Shown piece by piece: positions 24,340-35,242 of a stretch of DNA of 64,000 nt (positions are counted from its first letter, which is position 1; each line of letters starts with the position of its first letter). This DNA is from Ctena decussata (taxonomy: Eukaryota > Mollusca > Bivalvia > Lucinida > Lucinidae). The notes below the pieces were generated by a model. It made no database searches. It was not told the origin of the DNA and was given only the letters and a program-made list of their open reading frames with translations. The translations under genes were made by a program, and so were the position numbers. The stretch is from contig OZ022508.1 of assembly GCA_963989385.1 (NCBI GenBank), forward strand, positions 50,321,087 through 50,385,086, given 5' to 3'.

Positions 24340-24410
24340 CTCAGGAGAGCGATCAGGACTTAATGGTTCTCTCGTTTCCTGACTCTCGGACTTAATGGTT
24401 CTCTCGTTTC
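24340..24410 (+). repeat. Two-copy short tandem repeat
   Basis: GGACTTAATGGTTCTCTCG followed by TTTCCTG occurs twice in a row about 32 bases apart. Confidence 0.85.
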
Positions 24411-24589
24411 CTGTTTGTGCACCACAAAATCGTCCGGATCATCCTGATTAAATTTTATATCAATGTGTATAACGTCATAACAATGTGCTGCATATGATAA
24501 TGGTTGCTCTCCTTTACTTACTTTTACAGGTACATTCCCTTAATAATCTGTGTGTAGGCTATTTTTTGTATACTGTTTCTTCTGTTTTT

Positions 24590-25735
24590 GTGCACGCCAT
24601 AACTTGGTAACGGTTTGGCGTATCTTGAAACTAAATAGCAATGTGGCTGAGGCTGCATGACGCGTAAAAGAATCCCAGCCCCAAACCTACTCGTCACCCG
24701 TACTTAGTTTCGGATTTACCTCTCAATACCATTATGATACTTTATAGCAGTTTGTGTTAGGTTGAGACTGTGTAATACATATAACAATGGTAACGCTCCT
24801 TTTAGTAGTCAGTTGATTGACTCACAGGCTGGTCAACGGTGCCACGTCGTTTTCGACGTCATCTTTATACTGGAGCAGATCCTATAAATATATGTTGTTA
24901 ACAGCTACCCTGTCCATGTAAATGCATTGTATTATTCCCTCTTATATCTGTACAGATTTGAGAGTAACACAGGCTATGTTCGTTCGTTCGTTCTAAAACT
25001 AGTTTACCTCGGAATATCTTGATGAAACTGTATAGCAATGTGTAGGAGGTCAAAATTTTGGTTTGGGCTGTAAAAGAATTGTTGCTGTCCCTAACTTAAT
25101 TGCAGAGATAGAACCTTTTGATTATTTTTCAGACTATTATTGTGCGCATTATAGCCACGTAACTTAAGTATGACTTGATGAAACTCTGATTATACTTTAT
25201 TGCAGTTTGTATGAGGTTGAGACTGTGTGTTGCATTTGAAAATTTGAAAATTTGATAGTTGACTGAATGGTAGGCTGGTCTTCTCAGTTATAAACAAGTT
25301 AACCTCGGTATATCTTGATGAAACTATTCAGCAATGTGTAGGAAGTCAAAATAGTATGTGTTGTAAAAGAATTGTTGTTGTCCCTGATTTAATTGCAGAG
25401 TTAGAACCCTTTGATTATTTTTTTCAGACAATTATTGTGCGCATCATAGCCACGCAACTTTAGAATAACTTGATGAAACTTTATAGCAGTGTGTATTTGG
25501 TGTAGACGGTGTTGAACATTTTAGAAAGATACCCCCACTTCCCCTTTTAATTAGTTTTGGAGCTACGCCATTTCAAATAGTTCTTTAAGGCTATTCTTAT
25601 GCGCACCATAATTATTCATGGTAGCCGTTTGGAGCATATTGATGAAACTTTAAAGCTTCATTTATGTGGTTAAGATGGTGTGTCACAGAATAGTTGCTCT
25701 CCATTACTAAATTTTGGACTTACGTCCCTTGGACG
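24590..25735 (+). repeat. Diverged ~290-bp tandem units
   Basis: TATCTTGATGAAACT and ATAGCAATGTGTAGGA recur near 25012 and 25308. TTATAGCAGT.TGT with GAGACTGTGT occurs near 24742, 25198 and 25480. GCACCATAA or GCGCATTATAGCC words mark the same frame. Unit boundaries are blurred. No exon signal. Confidence 0.55.
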
Positions 25736-25737
25736 AG

Positions 25738-26335
25738 TTTTTAGCTCACCTGAACCAGTGGCTCCAGGGGAGCTTATAGGATGGGCCGTCTACAGTTTCA
25801 ATTGACTTTTCCCAGGAAACCACCGGGCCGATCATAACCGAATTTAATATGTAGGCTTCAGGGCTTGCGGAAACGAATTATTGTTCAAATAATCCGAGTC
25901 ACAGGATCAACATGGCCGCAATGAACATATATGGTAAAAACATTAAAAAATCTTCTTCTGCAGACCATATGACCGTTGGCCTTGAAACTTGGTATAAAGC
26001 ATCTGGTACTCCAGTACTACCAAAATTGTTCAAATGACGATCTTGGGTTTACCTTGACCTTTTAACGGCAAGTTCAAACATGGGAAATATACTTCAAGAT
26101 TTATGACCCTTTTTCGAGTTAGCTTGTATAACCTTGTGCACAAAATATCTCAAACCCTTGATGCTAGGATTATGAGTTTTAGCAGAATGACATTGCCCAA
26201 AGTCTAGATGATCTGATTAACTTCTGAAAAAAATCGTGAATTTTTGACTGAGTTAAACCCCTTTTTCGACTAAGTGCATTGTAAGCCTATGGAACCTTGT
26301 GAACAAAATATCTTTAGAACCCCTGATGCCGGGAT

Positions 26336-26372
<37 letters not shown>

Positions 26373-27440
26373 AGGAAGACATTGCCCAAGGTGTAGATGA
26401 CCTGATTAACTTTGGAGCCTATTTCATAAATTTTTGGTAGAGTTTTTCTCCTGTTTTGGATAAAGGCATTTTGTATATCAACAAGCTATAAGAATAACTG
26501 TGTGAACAAAATATCTGAAGAATCGCTTAAGCTAGGTTCCTTATATTTGGCATTCAGTTACAGACTAAGATGTAGATGAACCGATTAATACCCCTTTCTT
26601 ACTTAAATATTATGGGATGAACCTTCTTTAGAGGCAAGCATATCGTTGGGAGCATAGTGTTGCATGAACACATTTTCTAGTTTAAAAATCTTCTTCAGAA
26701 ACACTCGGCTCAGATGCTTAAAATTCGTTACGTAGCATTGCCTAGTGGTCAATTACCAAGTTAATTCAAATTGTGACCCCTAAGGGGTCCTGGGCTTTAA
26801 CCATAGTAATATGTAGGAAAATATTTAAAAAAAATCTTCTTCTTCAGAACCACTTAGCTCAGATGCTTGAAATTTGGTGTGTTATGGGTTGAGCGAATGC
26901 AAATTTGTTCAAGCGGTCTAGGTCACATGACCAACATGGCGGCCACACACATATATGGTAAAAAAAATAAAAATCATCTTCTCTAGAACCTATCGACCAA
27001 TTACCTGAAGCGTAGTAATGGAGTTTGTGACCCACTGAAAAAGCAAAAAACACGGGTTCGCTTATTTTCCATACCGATCATGTGTATAAAGTTTCAAGTT
27101 CCTGACCGTCACCGTTCTTGACCCTATGTAAGGGTACCTTACGGCAAGTTCAAATTTGCTTTTTGGTGCTATGTAAATGCTTAAACATAAGAGTTCATGG
27201 ATATTATAGAACAATTTGGTGCAAAATTCGATAAATACAGTCTGACAACTGAATGAGTACATGAACATGTTTGAGTAATAGAGGTTGAGGACATTCTGTT
27301 ACCTTTAACCAATGTCTCTCATATTTTGACAGCTGCAAACTATCAGGTTGTTGTTTGGTTTTTTTTCAAATAATGTCCCTAGTTTGACCTTTAACTTGTT
27401 TGCTCAGGTGAGCGATTCAGGGCCTCTTGGCCCTCTTATA
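25738..27440 (+). mobile_element. Hairpin-headed AGGTCA-rich interspersed element
   Basis: Head TTTTTAGCTCACCTGAACC-AGTGGCTCCAGGGGAGCTTATAGG. Terminus CTCAGGTGAGCGATTCAG plus GGCCTCTTGGCCCTC (27405-27436). The body has several degenerate ~500-bp units with ATATATGGTAAAAA and CATGGCCGC or CATGGCGGCC words, and a 33-base T run at 26338-26370. Non-coding. Confidence 0.7.
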
Positions 27441-27549
27441 AGTATAAGATGTTATTAGTTAGTTTTGGGGTTCCGTTCCTTTGACTGGTTTCAATGTATA
27501 AACTTCATAAACATACTTTTTAATTACTTTTTACTGATCTCAGGACTCA

Positions 27550-27600
27550 AGATTTGTGTTTTATGCTCCCGCCATGACGTGGGGAGAGCCATCTAGTTTT
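27550..27600 (+). repeat. Isolated hairpin head fragment
   Basis: TTTATGCTCCCGCCATGACG with TGGGGAGAGCCATCTAG resembles the heads of the neighbouring elements but lacks a CGTCCGTC tract and an end. Confidence 0.4.
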
Positions 27601-27984
27601 TACCCTTGTGGTACGTATGTTCGAGGGATGATAAAAATACAAGGACTTTTGCTGTAGAAATGTCATTATTGATAGTAAACCCATCAAATTTGTAGTAAAT
27701 ACAGATTTGTCTTTCATTTATCCAGTGATAAATTGCTGTCAACATTAAGCAGCGCATAATATGGTATGTGGGTTATACAAGGGTGACAAAATGACGTCGA
27801 ACATTGTAGCGGGTATTTTATGCAAGTTCCAGTTTTTATATATAAGTGTAAAGTATGAAGGCAAAATCAAAAATAAATTTTTCTACTGATCAAATTTAAA
27901 GCTATTTGACCCTTGTATGTTAGTGTTATCTAATGTTGTTATTAATTAGAAGGTTGCAGACCTGCATGTAGACATACACCAAAA

Positions 27985-28135
27985 GTAATGTACGCGAAAG
28001 TATGTGCACTTAGTACTGGTTAACCGCTTAGGAGGTCTAAGCCTGCCCAGGAATAGTGTGGTTAGGTTAACTGACCATCCCGACATGACCTTAGTTGTTT
28101 ACCGTGGACGTTAAGCATCAAATCAACCAACCAAC
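27985..28135 (+). mobile_element. 5'-truncated SINE (tail matches 47775-47925)
   Basis: GAAAGTATGTGCACTTAGTA, TGGTTAACCGCTTA, GGTCTAAGCCTGCCCAGGAA, TGACCTTAGTTGTTTACCG and the AAATCAACCAACCAAC tail are shared almost unchanged with the full-length SINE at 47645-47925. The tRNA-like head is missing. Confidence 0.85.
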
Positions 28136-28949
28136 ACTGACACGATATTGAAAGCAAAAGTTCGGCTTGGATTTATGAACCATTAAAGAAGAGAAGAGTA
28201 CGTTCTAAAATTCTTCAAAACAATAATACTGCATGCAGATGTGTCTGAAACTAAAAAAAATCATGATACAACTGCAAAGCAGGTGTTAGTTTGTGAAAAC
28301 GGAGAGCCAAAGGAACCACTGCAATGTTAAAATGGAACAAAATGGCAAACATCATTAACGTGGTGATTCACTGTAGCGGTACCTACCTAATATAAAATGA
28401 AAGAAACTGCTTATTTTCATTAAAATTTATACAAAATTTCACATAACGTGGCTAAGAAAGTTAAATTTTCTGCGGTATGAGAAAAATCACTGAAACTATG
28501 TTACTTTTACCGCCACGGCAAAAGTCCACGTATTTTCTGATCACGCCTTGAACGTCCTTCCGACCCTTTGTCCTTCACAAGTTGTATACTGTTCTTGTCT
28601 CAGCAACTAGCACTACAGTTATTAATGGAGAGATTTGAAACTTGCAACACAGTTCAGACATGCATTGAACGTGTGCATAAAGGAAGCGCAACTTTGAGCC
28701 AGTTCATAATTGCAGAATTATTTTGCCCTTAAATTGTAAACATATTTTGACCATATTTCTTAGTATAGTACTGTTCGTGTCTGGGCAACTACTCCTACCG
28801 TATTTAATGCATGGATTCGGACAGGTTTTAAAATTACTTCACAAAAATGTAAAGTGTGACAATATCTTGGACAAATTTGCATTCCAGCACTGTAGGTCTT
28901 GGTCACAGTTGCTATTCTTAGAAACACTGTCATCTCTCTAGCCCCTTTA

Positions 28950-30055
28950 ATTATGAGCTCACCTGAGCATTAAGCATAAAGGTGAGCTTATAGTATAGCC
29001 AGGCATCCATCGTCAGTCCATTGTCTGTCAACATTTTCAAACGTCTTCTTTTCTGAAAACAAATTTCATGGTTAACCTCAATAAGGCGGGAGAACACTAG
29101 TGTGTTCGTGGGGCCTGGGTTACATCACCAAAGTGGCCGCCACGCCCTTATATGGTAAAACCCTTAAAATCTTTTTCGACAGAACTGAAAGGTCAATGAC
29201 TTTAAAACTTTGTATGTAGCATTGGTGACTAAAGTCCATTATAGTTTGTTCAAATGATGACCGTAGGTCGACCTTGAACTAATTCATTGCAAGGTCAGAT
29301 TTGGTCTCATATAAATATGGGAAAATGCTTAAGGAGTGGATTTCTCAGCAGCTATTTAAGTCTACCATAAAATACTTGATATACAGCTATGATTGACTTA
29401 ATGACCAAACGAAGAAATTATATTGCTAAGGTCAAGGTCACAAGGTCACTAAATTTCTGTCACCCGTCAGCATTACATCATCTTCTCTGAAACCACTGGG
29501 CCCACTGAAGCCATATTTCATATGGAACCTTCCTCGGCTAGGGAGACGAAAGCTTGTTCATGTAGTTTTGGTCACATGCCCAAAATGGCCGCCACGCCCA
29601 TATATGGATAAATCGTTTAAATATCTTCACCAGAACCTTTAGACTAATAACCTTGAAACCTTTTATCCAGCATTAGGGACCAGGGCCAAACAGTTGTTTC
29701 AATTTTTTTTCAAGTGATGACCCTGCATTGACATTGACCTAATTTATGGCTAGGTCAACTTTCGTTCCGTATACTTTTATATGGGAAATTGTTAAACAGT
29801 GGATTTCACATAAAATCTTTAAGCCTAGATATAAAAATTTAAAAATATGGCTAACTAAATGAAACATGAATACATAACATCACAAAAAGGCAAGGTCATC
29901 CTTGGGCCTTTGCTTAACGTGTCTGAGATATTTAAATAAAAATATGCACTCTTCTGAAGCCACTGTTACTAAATTTGTAACAAATGAGCATTGTGTCTGT
30001 TGACAGTAAGGTCACAGGTGAGCTTCAGGACCACTGGTCCTCTGATTGTCAGATT
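28950..30055 (+). mobile_element. Hairpin-headed AGGTCA-rich interspersed element
   Basis: Head GAGCTCACCTGAGC-ATTAAGCATAAAGGTGAGCTTATAG. The body has TGGCCGCCACGCCC.TATATGG at 29132 and 29588 in two ~450-bp units. End CACAGGTGAGCTTCAGGACC, ACTGGTCCTCTG (30010-30040). Non-coding. Confidence 0.7.
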
Positions 30056-30460
30056 TTGATATAAGCTCACCCAAATGTTTGGTGAGACAAGTTAAAGTCT
30101 AACATCAAATCAGGTTTCATATGCCTAGCTTTAGCAGGGCGCAGGATTTCTGTTTTGTTCCTATAGCAACCAGAATTTCTCTCTAACAAAATAGCGATTT
30201 GCTCCTCTTGTTGTATAAGTTTAACATTGTGACTTTTAAATTCCTGGCATGATGATAGATTGACAGCTGCAGGCTAAACCTATTGTCCGCTTCAGTACTA
30301 GAACAGTTTTGCTTAGCTGAAGCTTTTCATGGTTGGCTATCAATTGTGGCCACGCCTTCTGTCAACTCTATTTTAGTGATTCCAAAGAACGAGAACATAT
30401 ATTCTCTGCAGTATGATGAAGCACGGGGAAAATCCTGAACTTTTAAGTGTTTTATTTTAG

Positions 30461-30628
30461 GCTGTGGTAAGCCGCCAGATATAAAGCACACCTACTGTTC
30501 AATGGGACCCAGCACTATTGGAAGTAAAAGGCGATATCAGTGTGACCCAGGCTTCTATATGAGAGGGCGGGCTGAAATTGTGTGCCTTCCATCTGGGGTA
30601 TGGTCGAAACCGAACTTCAGATGTAACG
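30461..30628 (+). CDS. Protein PIF-like, sushi/CCP exon 3 of those visible
   Basis: A complete sushi module reading GCGKPPDIKHTYCSMGPSTI, then SKRRYQCDPGFYMRGRAEIV, CLPSGVWSKPNFRC and NG. The four canonical cysteines are GCG, YQC, VC and RC; the GF-Y motif after Cys2 and the Trp in GVWS are in place. An extra cysteine (TYC) lies in the first third, unusual for this fold, and would leave an odd number. The acceptor is TTTTATTTTAG, the donor GTAATT, phase 1 to phase 1. The split codon with the previous exon reads Gly. It is the last sushi module before the linker and chitin-binding exons, 15.8 kb downstream. Confidence 0.85.
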
Positions 30629-30659
30629 GTAATTATTTGTATTTCGATTTCTCTTTGTT

Positions 30660-32830
30660 TCCTAGTTATGTCCCCCAACCAAAGGTGAAGGGGGGGGGGG
30701 GGGGGGGGCGGGGTGTTTTCAGTGCGGTTCAGTGCGGTGCGACGACGTTACACAGTTTGTTCCCATCATATTCAAGAACCACTTGATGGAATTCCACCAA
30801 ACTTACATGGATGCGTTATTGGGACAAGCTAAAGAGCTGGTTAGGTTTTGGTGACTTTGTCTTTAATTTCAAGGTCACAGGAGGCCTAGGACTGTTAAAC
30901 TATCTGCGTCGGCGTCGGCGTGACAATTTCTTGTAGCCACGATATCTCTTGAGCCAGTGTATTGAATTTCACTAAACTTGTATAGATATATTATCGGAAC
31001 AAGCTCAAGAGCTGATTATATTTTGGCGATCTTGACCTTATTTTCAAGGTCACAAGAGGACTTTTATATGTGAAAATTTCACTAAATTTGATAAATCTCA
31101 TGAGCCTTCGGTCTGATTCCCACCAAACTGGCGAAGATTGTCCTCTTGGACAATCACAAGAGTTACCTTCGATTGGGTGACCTTGACCTCATTTTCAAGG
31201 TCAAAAGTCAACTTACAAATTTTATTTTTTTTTAATAAAAATGGTATATTTCTTGTACCAACGGATTGATATTCATGAGATTTGCATGGAAATGTCATTC
31301 AGACAAGATCAATAGCTAAATAGATTTTAGTACCTTGACTTTATTTCAAGATCACAAGAGGACTGAAACATGTGAAATTTTCACCAAAATTGAAATATTT
31401 CTTGAGCTTTTGGCTTGATTCCCACAAAATTTGCATGGATATACCTTTGGGACAATAGCAAGAGTTGGTTATGATTTGGTAACATTGATCTTATTTTCAA
31501 GGTCAAAAGCCAACCTACAAATTTTATTTATTAACCTTTTTTTTCTTTTTCCATAAAAATGAGATATTTCTTTGTGACCATGGATGGATATTCATCAGAC
31601 TCGCATGGATATATCATTGAGACTAGCTTGAAAGCTGATTAGATTTTGGTCACCTTGAATTTATTTTCAAGGTCACAGGAGGACTTTAAAATATGAAAAT
31701 TTCACTAAGATTGATATATCCCTCTCGAGCCTATGGCTTGAACATTGAGCTAACATTGATTTGGTGACCTTGATCCTATTTTCAGTAGTCTTCTATCAAC
31801 CACATGAAATTTATGTCAGCTGCACAATTTGGTTGGTTGCCATGGCAACCGAATGATTGAAAATAGGAAAAATATTAAAAAATCATCTTCTTCACAGAAA
31901 AGCTCTTAGTACTAGCTTCTATAAAAGTACTGTTTTTCTTGGCAATTGCTCTTGCAGTTTGGTTGCTTCGGGAACTTAAAGTTCCCATTGACTTATAATT
32001 GCAAGATCGCAAATTTGCATTTATTGCTATGTCGGTGCAGATTTTTTGACGAAACTTTCATTGAAATGTTCCTTGAGTAGTCCTCAACCAGCCGTAGTAA
32101 ATTCATGCCAATTGCAGAATTTGGCTGGTTGCCATCGCAACCGAAAAATTGAAAAAATATTAAAAAATCATCTCATCACAAAATATGCGACCGGTACAGC
32201 TCAAACTTTACAGTAGGGATTTTAGTACTAGCCTCTATAAAATCACTGTTTCTCATGGCAGTTGCTCCAGTAGTTTTGTTTCTGTGGCAACTTTAAGTTG
32301 CCATTAACTTATAATAGAGTAGAAAATTTTCATTTATATCCATATGGCTGCAGAGATTTATATAAAACTTTTACAGAATTGTTCCTGGAGTAGTCCTCTA
32401 GCAACCGCATGAAATTTATGCAAATGGCACAATTTGGCTTGTTGCCATGGTAACCAAATGGTTAAAAACAGAAGACATACTAAAAAATCATCTACTCAGA
32501 AACTAACTGGCCGATATAGCTGAGACTTTACTAAAAGAATCCTAGTAATAGCCTCTATTGTATTACTATTTTTTAATTTTGTTGCCCATGAAGTTTGTTG
32601 CGATGGCAACTTAAAGTTTCCATGGACTTATAATGGGAAAAATGTAAATTACCATTTATTTCTGTGTTACAGTAGATATTTTGACAAAAGTTTTACAGAA
32701 CCGTTCTCAAGAAGCAGACTTCAAAAGTCTGTCATATTGTACAATTTGCCTTAGAGTTACTTACACCTTAGTGCTGAGGATGAATGGACTCAAGTGAGCT
32801 ACAGGACCAATGGTCCTCTGGTTTTTAGTT
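30660..32830 (+). repeat. AGGTCA-rich interspersed repeat block
   Basis: Starts near TATGTCCCCCAACCAAAGG and a 21-base G run, then GCGTCGGCGTCGGCGTG at 30906. It contains ~230-bp units (TTGACCT.ATTTTCAAGGTCA at 31032, 31186, 31492, 31656) and ~300-bp units (GGTTGCCATGGCAACCGAA-like at 31834, 32130, 32440). It ends AAGTGAGCTACAGGACCAA, TGGTCCTCTGG at 32795-32822, the same end type as 30010-30040. Probably two merged elements. Confidence 0.6.
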
Positions 32831-33264
32831 TTGAGTGACCTTGACCTCTTTTTCAAGGTCTTAGTCTTATAGAGAACAAGGGAACAAATCTTTATTTCAG
32901 AGTAACACCTCAGGCCACTCACAGGTGGCATATGAGAAAAAGTACGTACATGTACATAATACGACTGCAGGATTACGGACATAACAAGTTTACTCTTCGG
33001 TTGTAGAGGACCGATTGCTCAGATACACAGACGCTTGGGGCCCAGACTTCTATCAGCAGAGCCTCAATGAAGTCTCAATTTAAATTTATAAATTAGGGCT
33101 TTATCACGGCTCCACCGACCAAACCCGTCATCCCAAGCGTCTGTGCTCAGATAGCTTGCTCAAAGCCGACCCCAAGGTTAGCCATAAATTTGATACGGAC
33201 CAAACTCGAGGTTATCCCAAATCAAGCCTGAGCAATCTTCTGCAGCCTAAGTAAGTTAGTAATA

Positions 33265-33293
33265 TCTGGAGAGAGAGAGAGAGAGAGAGAGAA
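33265..33293 (+). repeat. (GA)n microsatellite
   Basis: GAGAGA repeated for about 26 bases. Confidence 0.95.
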
Positions 33294-33566
33294 GTGTACA
33301 TTACATGAGCTTAACCGATATGTCTATTGCTCATATACATGTATGCTGAAAGTGCCGTAATACGAGTTTTACTCGGATTTATTGAAAATACGTTGATCGC
33401 AAGTTATAATAATGTTAATTACAACAGTTCGACAAAGTGTGTTTAAAGGCAATATACACATGACTAAAACTCGTTTTACACAATACCAGTGAATAATGGG
33501 GAGTAACGGTGAATAGTGAAGAAAAATTAGTAAATATTCTCATAGTAAACTATTTCCATTCATATA

Positions 33567-34535
33567 TACTGTCCAGTTAGGCTATTGTGACAGTGACGTC
33601 ACTGTTTATTTACTATTTTGGGTTATGCCTATTGTTCAAGATAGGGATGCTAAGTTTCCATATAAGCGATATAATTATTATTTACAACGAGATAGGTAAA
33701 TAGCAGTTGTGGCTTAGTGGTTAAATGGAGGTATCTGCGTAGAAGTTTTGGTGTGGCAAACAAGATAGCGAAGGTTCGAACTAAGATATCATTTTTTTCT
33801 TTCTTTCATTATTATTATTTTTTTTCATTTCTGTGTTATGTGTGCTTCGGAAGTGGTGGCTAAGGCCCGGGGCACTACTTTGCTAAAATAAATGTACCAA
33901 CCAGGTATATCAGATATATTAGACAAAACGAACAGAGTTTGAATGAATATGATTGGGTGGTCGTGGTGGGGCGATGGCTAAGGCGTCCTTCAAACTTGGT
34001 AATAGTAGGGTACGGGCCTATTGTACTTGCAGTAGGTGCGGATCGGGGTGTTTGGATATTTTTCTCTCCCCTTTATCAGATCTCTTTTCTTTCTCATTCT
34101 CTCCTAGACGACTCGATATAGACTGAAATGCTGTCTCAAGGAGCCGTTTAACCCCAAACAACCAGCAAACCGACCATAAATACAGCATGTTTGGAATGAA
34201 ACAAAAAAAAAAACAGACCAAAATTAAAATAAGAAGCAGATAAGAGATTAAACACTAAGACTGGAGAACTGTAGGCATCAAATTATAAAGTTTCATTTTA
34301 AATAACAGATACAAAAAATGATGATTTCAAACCGACCTGGATTCGAACCTGCAACCTTCTGCCTGCAAAGTCGCTACGGTACCTCTACAGTACACCACAT
34401 TGCCTAATAGAAACCAGTCAATTTAATACCTTGTTAAATTAACAGACTGAACATTTTATGATACGCTACGGTTTCACCTATCGCAAAATAATGGTTCAGT
34501 CTGTTTACATTCTGAGTATCCTAACTGGACAGTAC
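33567..34535. mobile_element. TIR element with inward-facing tRNA-like modules at both ends
   Basis: Terminal inverted repeats TACTGTCCAGTTAGG (33567-33581, and inverted at 34521-34535). Near the left end 33708-33785 is tRNA-like on plus (TGTGGCTTAGTGGTTAAATGG, GAAGGTTCGAACTAAG). Near the right end 34330-34410 is tRNA-like on minus (TGTGGTGTACTGTAGAGGTA, GCAGGTTCGAATCCAGG). The core at 33939-34165 is shared with the element at 12169-13282, although the TIR sequences differ. Confidence 0.6.
33939..34165 (+). mobile_element. SINE-like core related to 12738-12980
   Basis: Shares TTGCAGTAGGTGCGG, a TTTTTCTCTC-rich part, CGATATAGACTGAAATGCTG, TCTCAAGGAGCCGTTTAACC and a CAACCAGCAAACC tail with the copy at 12738-12980. 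The start (GGGGCGATGGCTAAGGCG) looks like a tRNA A-box. Confidence 0.55.
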
Positions 34536-35050
34536 CTATGTGATGACATGTCTCAAAATTTAGTCACGTTAGCAGTCAGTCACCTAGAACAGATTTGCAT
34601 AAACGGTCGCGGCACGCACGTGAAGCATACATGAATGGACAATGTTTACTAAGTAGATTTGATCCGCCCTGAAACACCTTATAATGTAAAACGTAGACGG
34701 CATGGCCGTGTGGAGACCAAAAATGAACAATGGAGCCTGAGGCCCGGACAAGCAGGCATATTCGCGCGGTCTAATCCGAACCGACACGCTTCAAAATATT
34801 TTCTAACTTCAATAAAAATAACACTGACTCCAGCAAAAACACTGATCGGTGTATACCAGCGACAATTTTGGTGCCCCCAGGGCTCGCTCAGATGACCATA
34901 AAAGCTCCGAAATCTAGACACCCAAAACAATTAGGGCAGTTGTCCTAAAATGAGACAATCAATTCGATTCAATTCAATTCAATTCTTTATTCAGATTGCC
35001 AAATACATTTTAGCGCATCTAAAACACATCAAAGAAACAAGACCATTTAT
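34536..35050. other. Intron: no recognised feature
   Basis: Overlapping open frames on both strands at 34659-34930 have no recognisable domain or splice context. A CAATTCGATTCAATTCAATT microsatellite lies at 34960-34983. Confidence 0.4.
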
Positions 35051-35054
35051 CTTC

Positions 35055-35145
35055 CCAGCAGGCACATGGTGTCGTAGTGACGTCTCACTAACGTCCCAAT
35101 GACGCCAGTGCAAGGCCACTGAGACGCCCTGTGCCCGCTGGATTT
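35055..35145. repeat. Short fold-back repeat with GACGTC motifs
   Basis: CAGCAGGCACATGGTGTC at the left is matched by GAGACGCCCTGTGCCCGCTG at the right in inverted orientation, with TGACGTCTC, AACGTCCCAATGACGCC between. Compact MITE-like hairpin. Confidence 0.6.
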
Positions 35146-35185
35146 AAGGGCTGGCATGTTTTGGCCATATACCCTGGTCGGTAAG

Positions 35186-35242
35186 CACTGGTTGGGAGCG
35201 TACAGTACGTGTGACCCGTTGTACCGATGTGTATAGTGGACG
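35186..35242 (+). repeat. Repeat copy, inverted partner at 43018-43073
   Basis: CACTGGTTGGGAGCGTACAG followed by TAC(G/A)TGTGACC and, after a gap, TGTATAGTGGAC is shared with the reverse complement of 43018-43073. Confidence 0.7.

Larger units (their letters stand above)
27441..28500. other. Intron with a SINE tail, otherwise nothing recognised
   Basis: Apart from the fragment at 27550 and the SINE tail at 27985-28135, no coding or structured feature was seen. Confidence 0.4.

Noticed and set aside
34584..34930. Overlapping open frames on both strands of about 80 codons
   Set aside because: No domain, no splice context and no repeat support. Likely chance openness.
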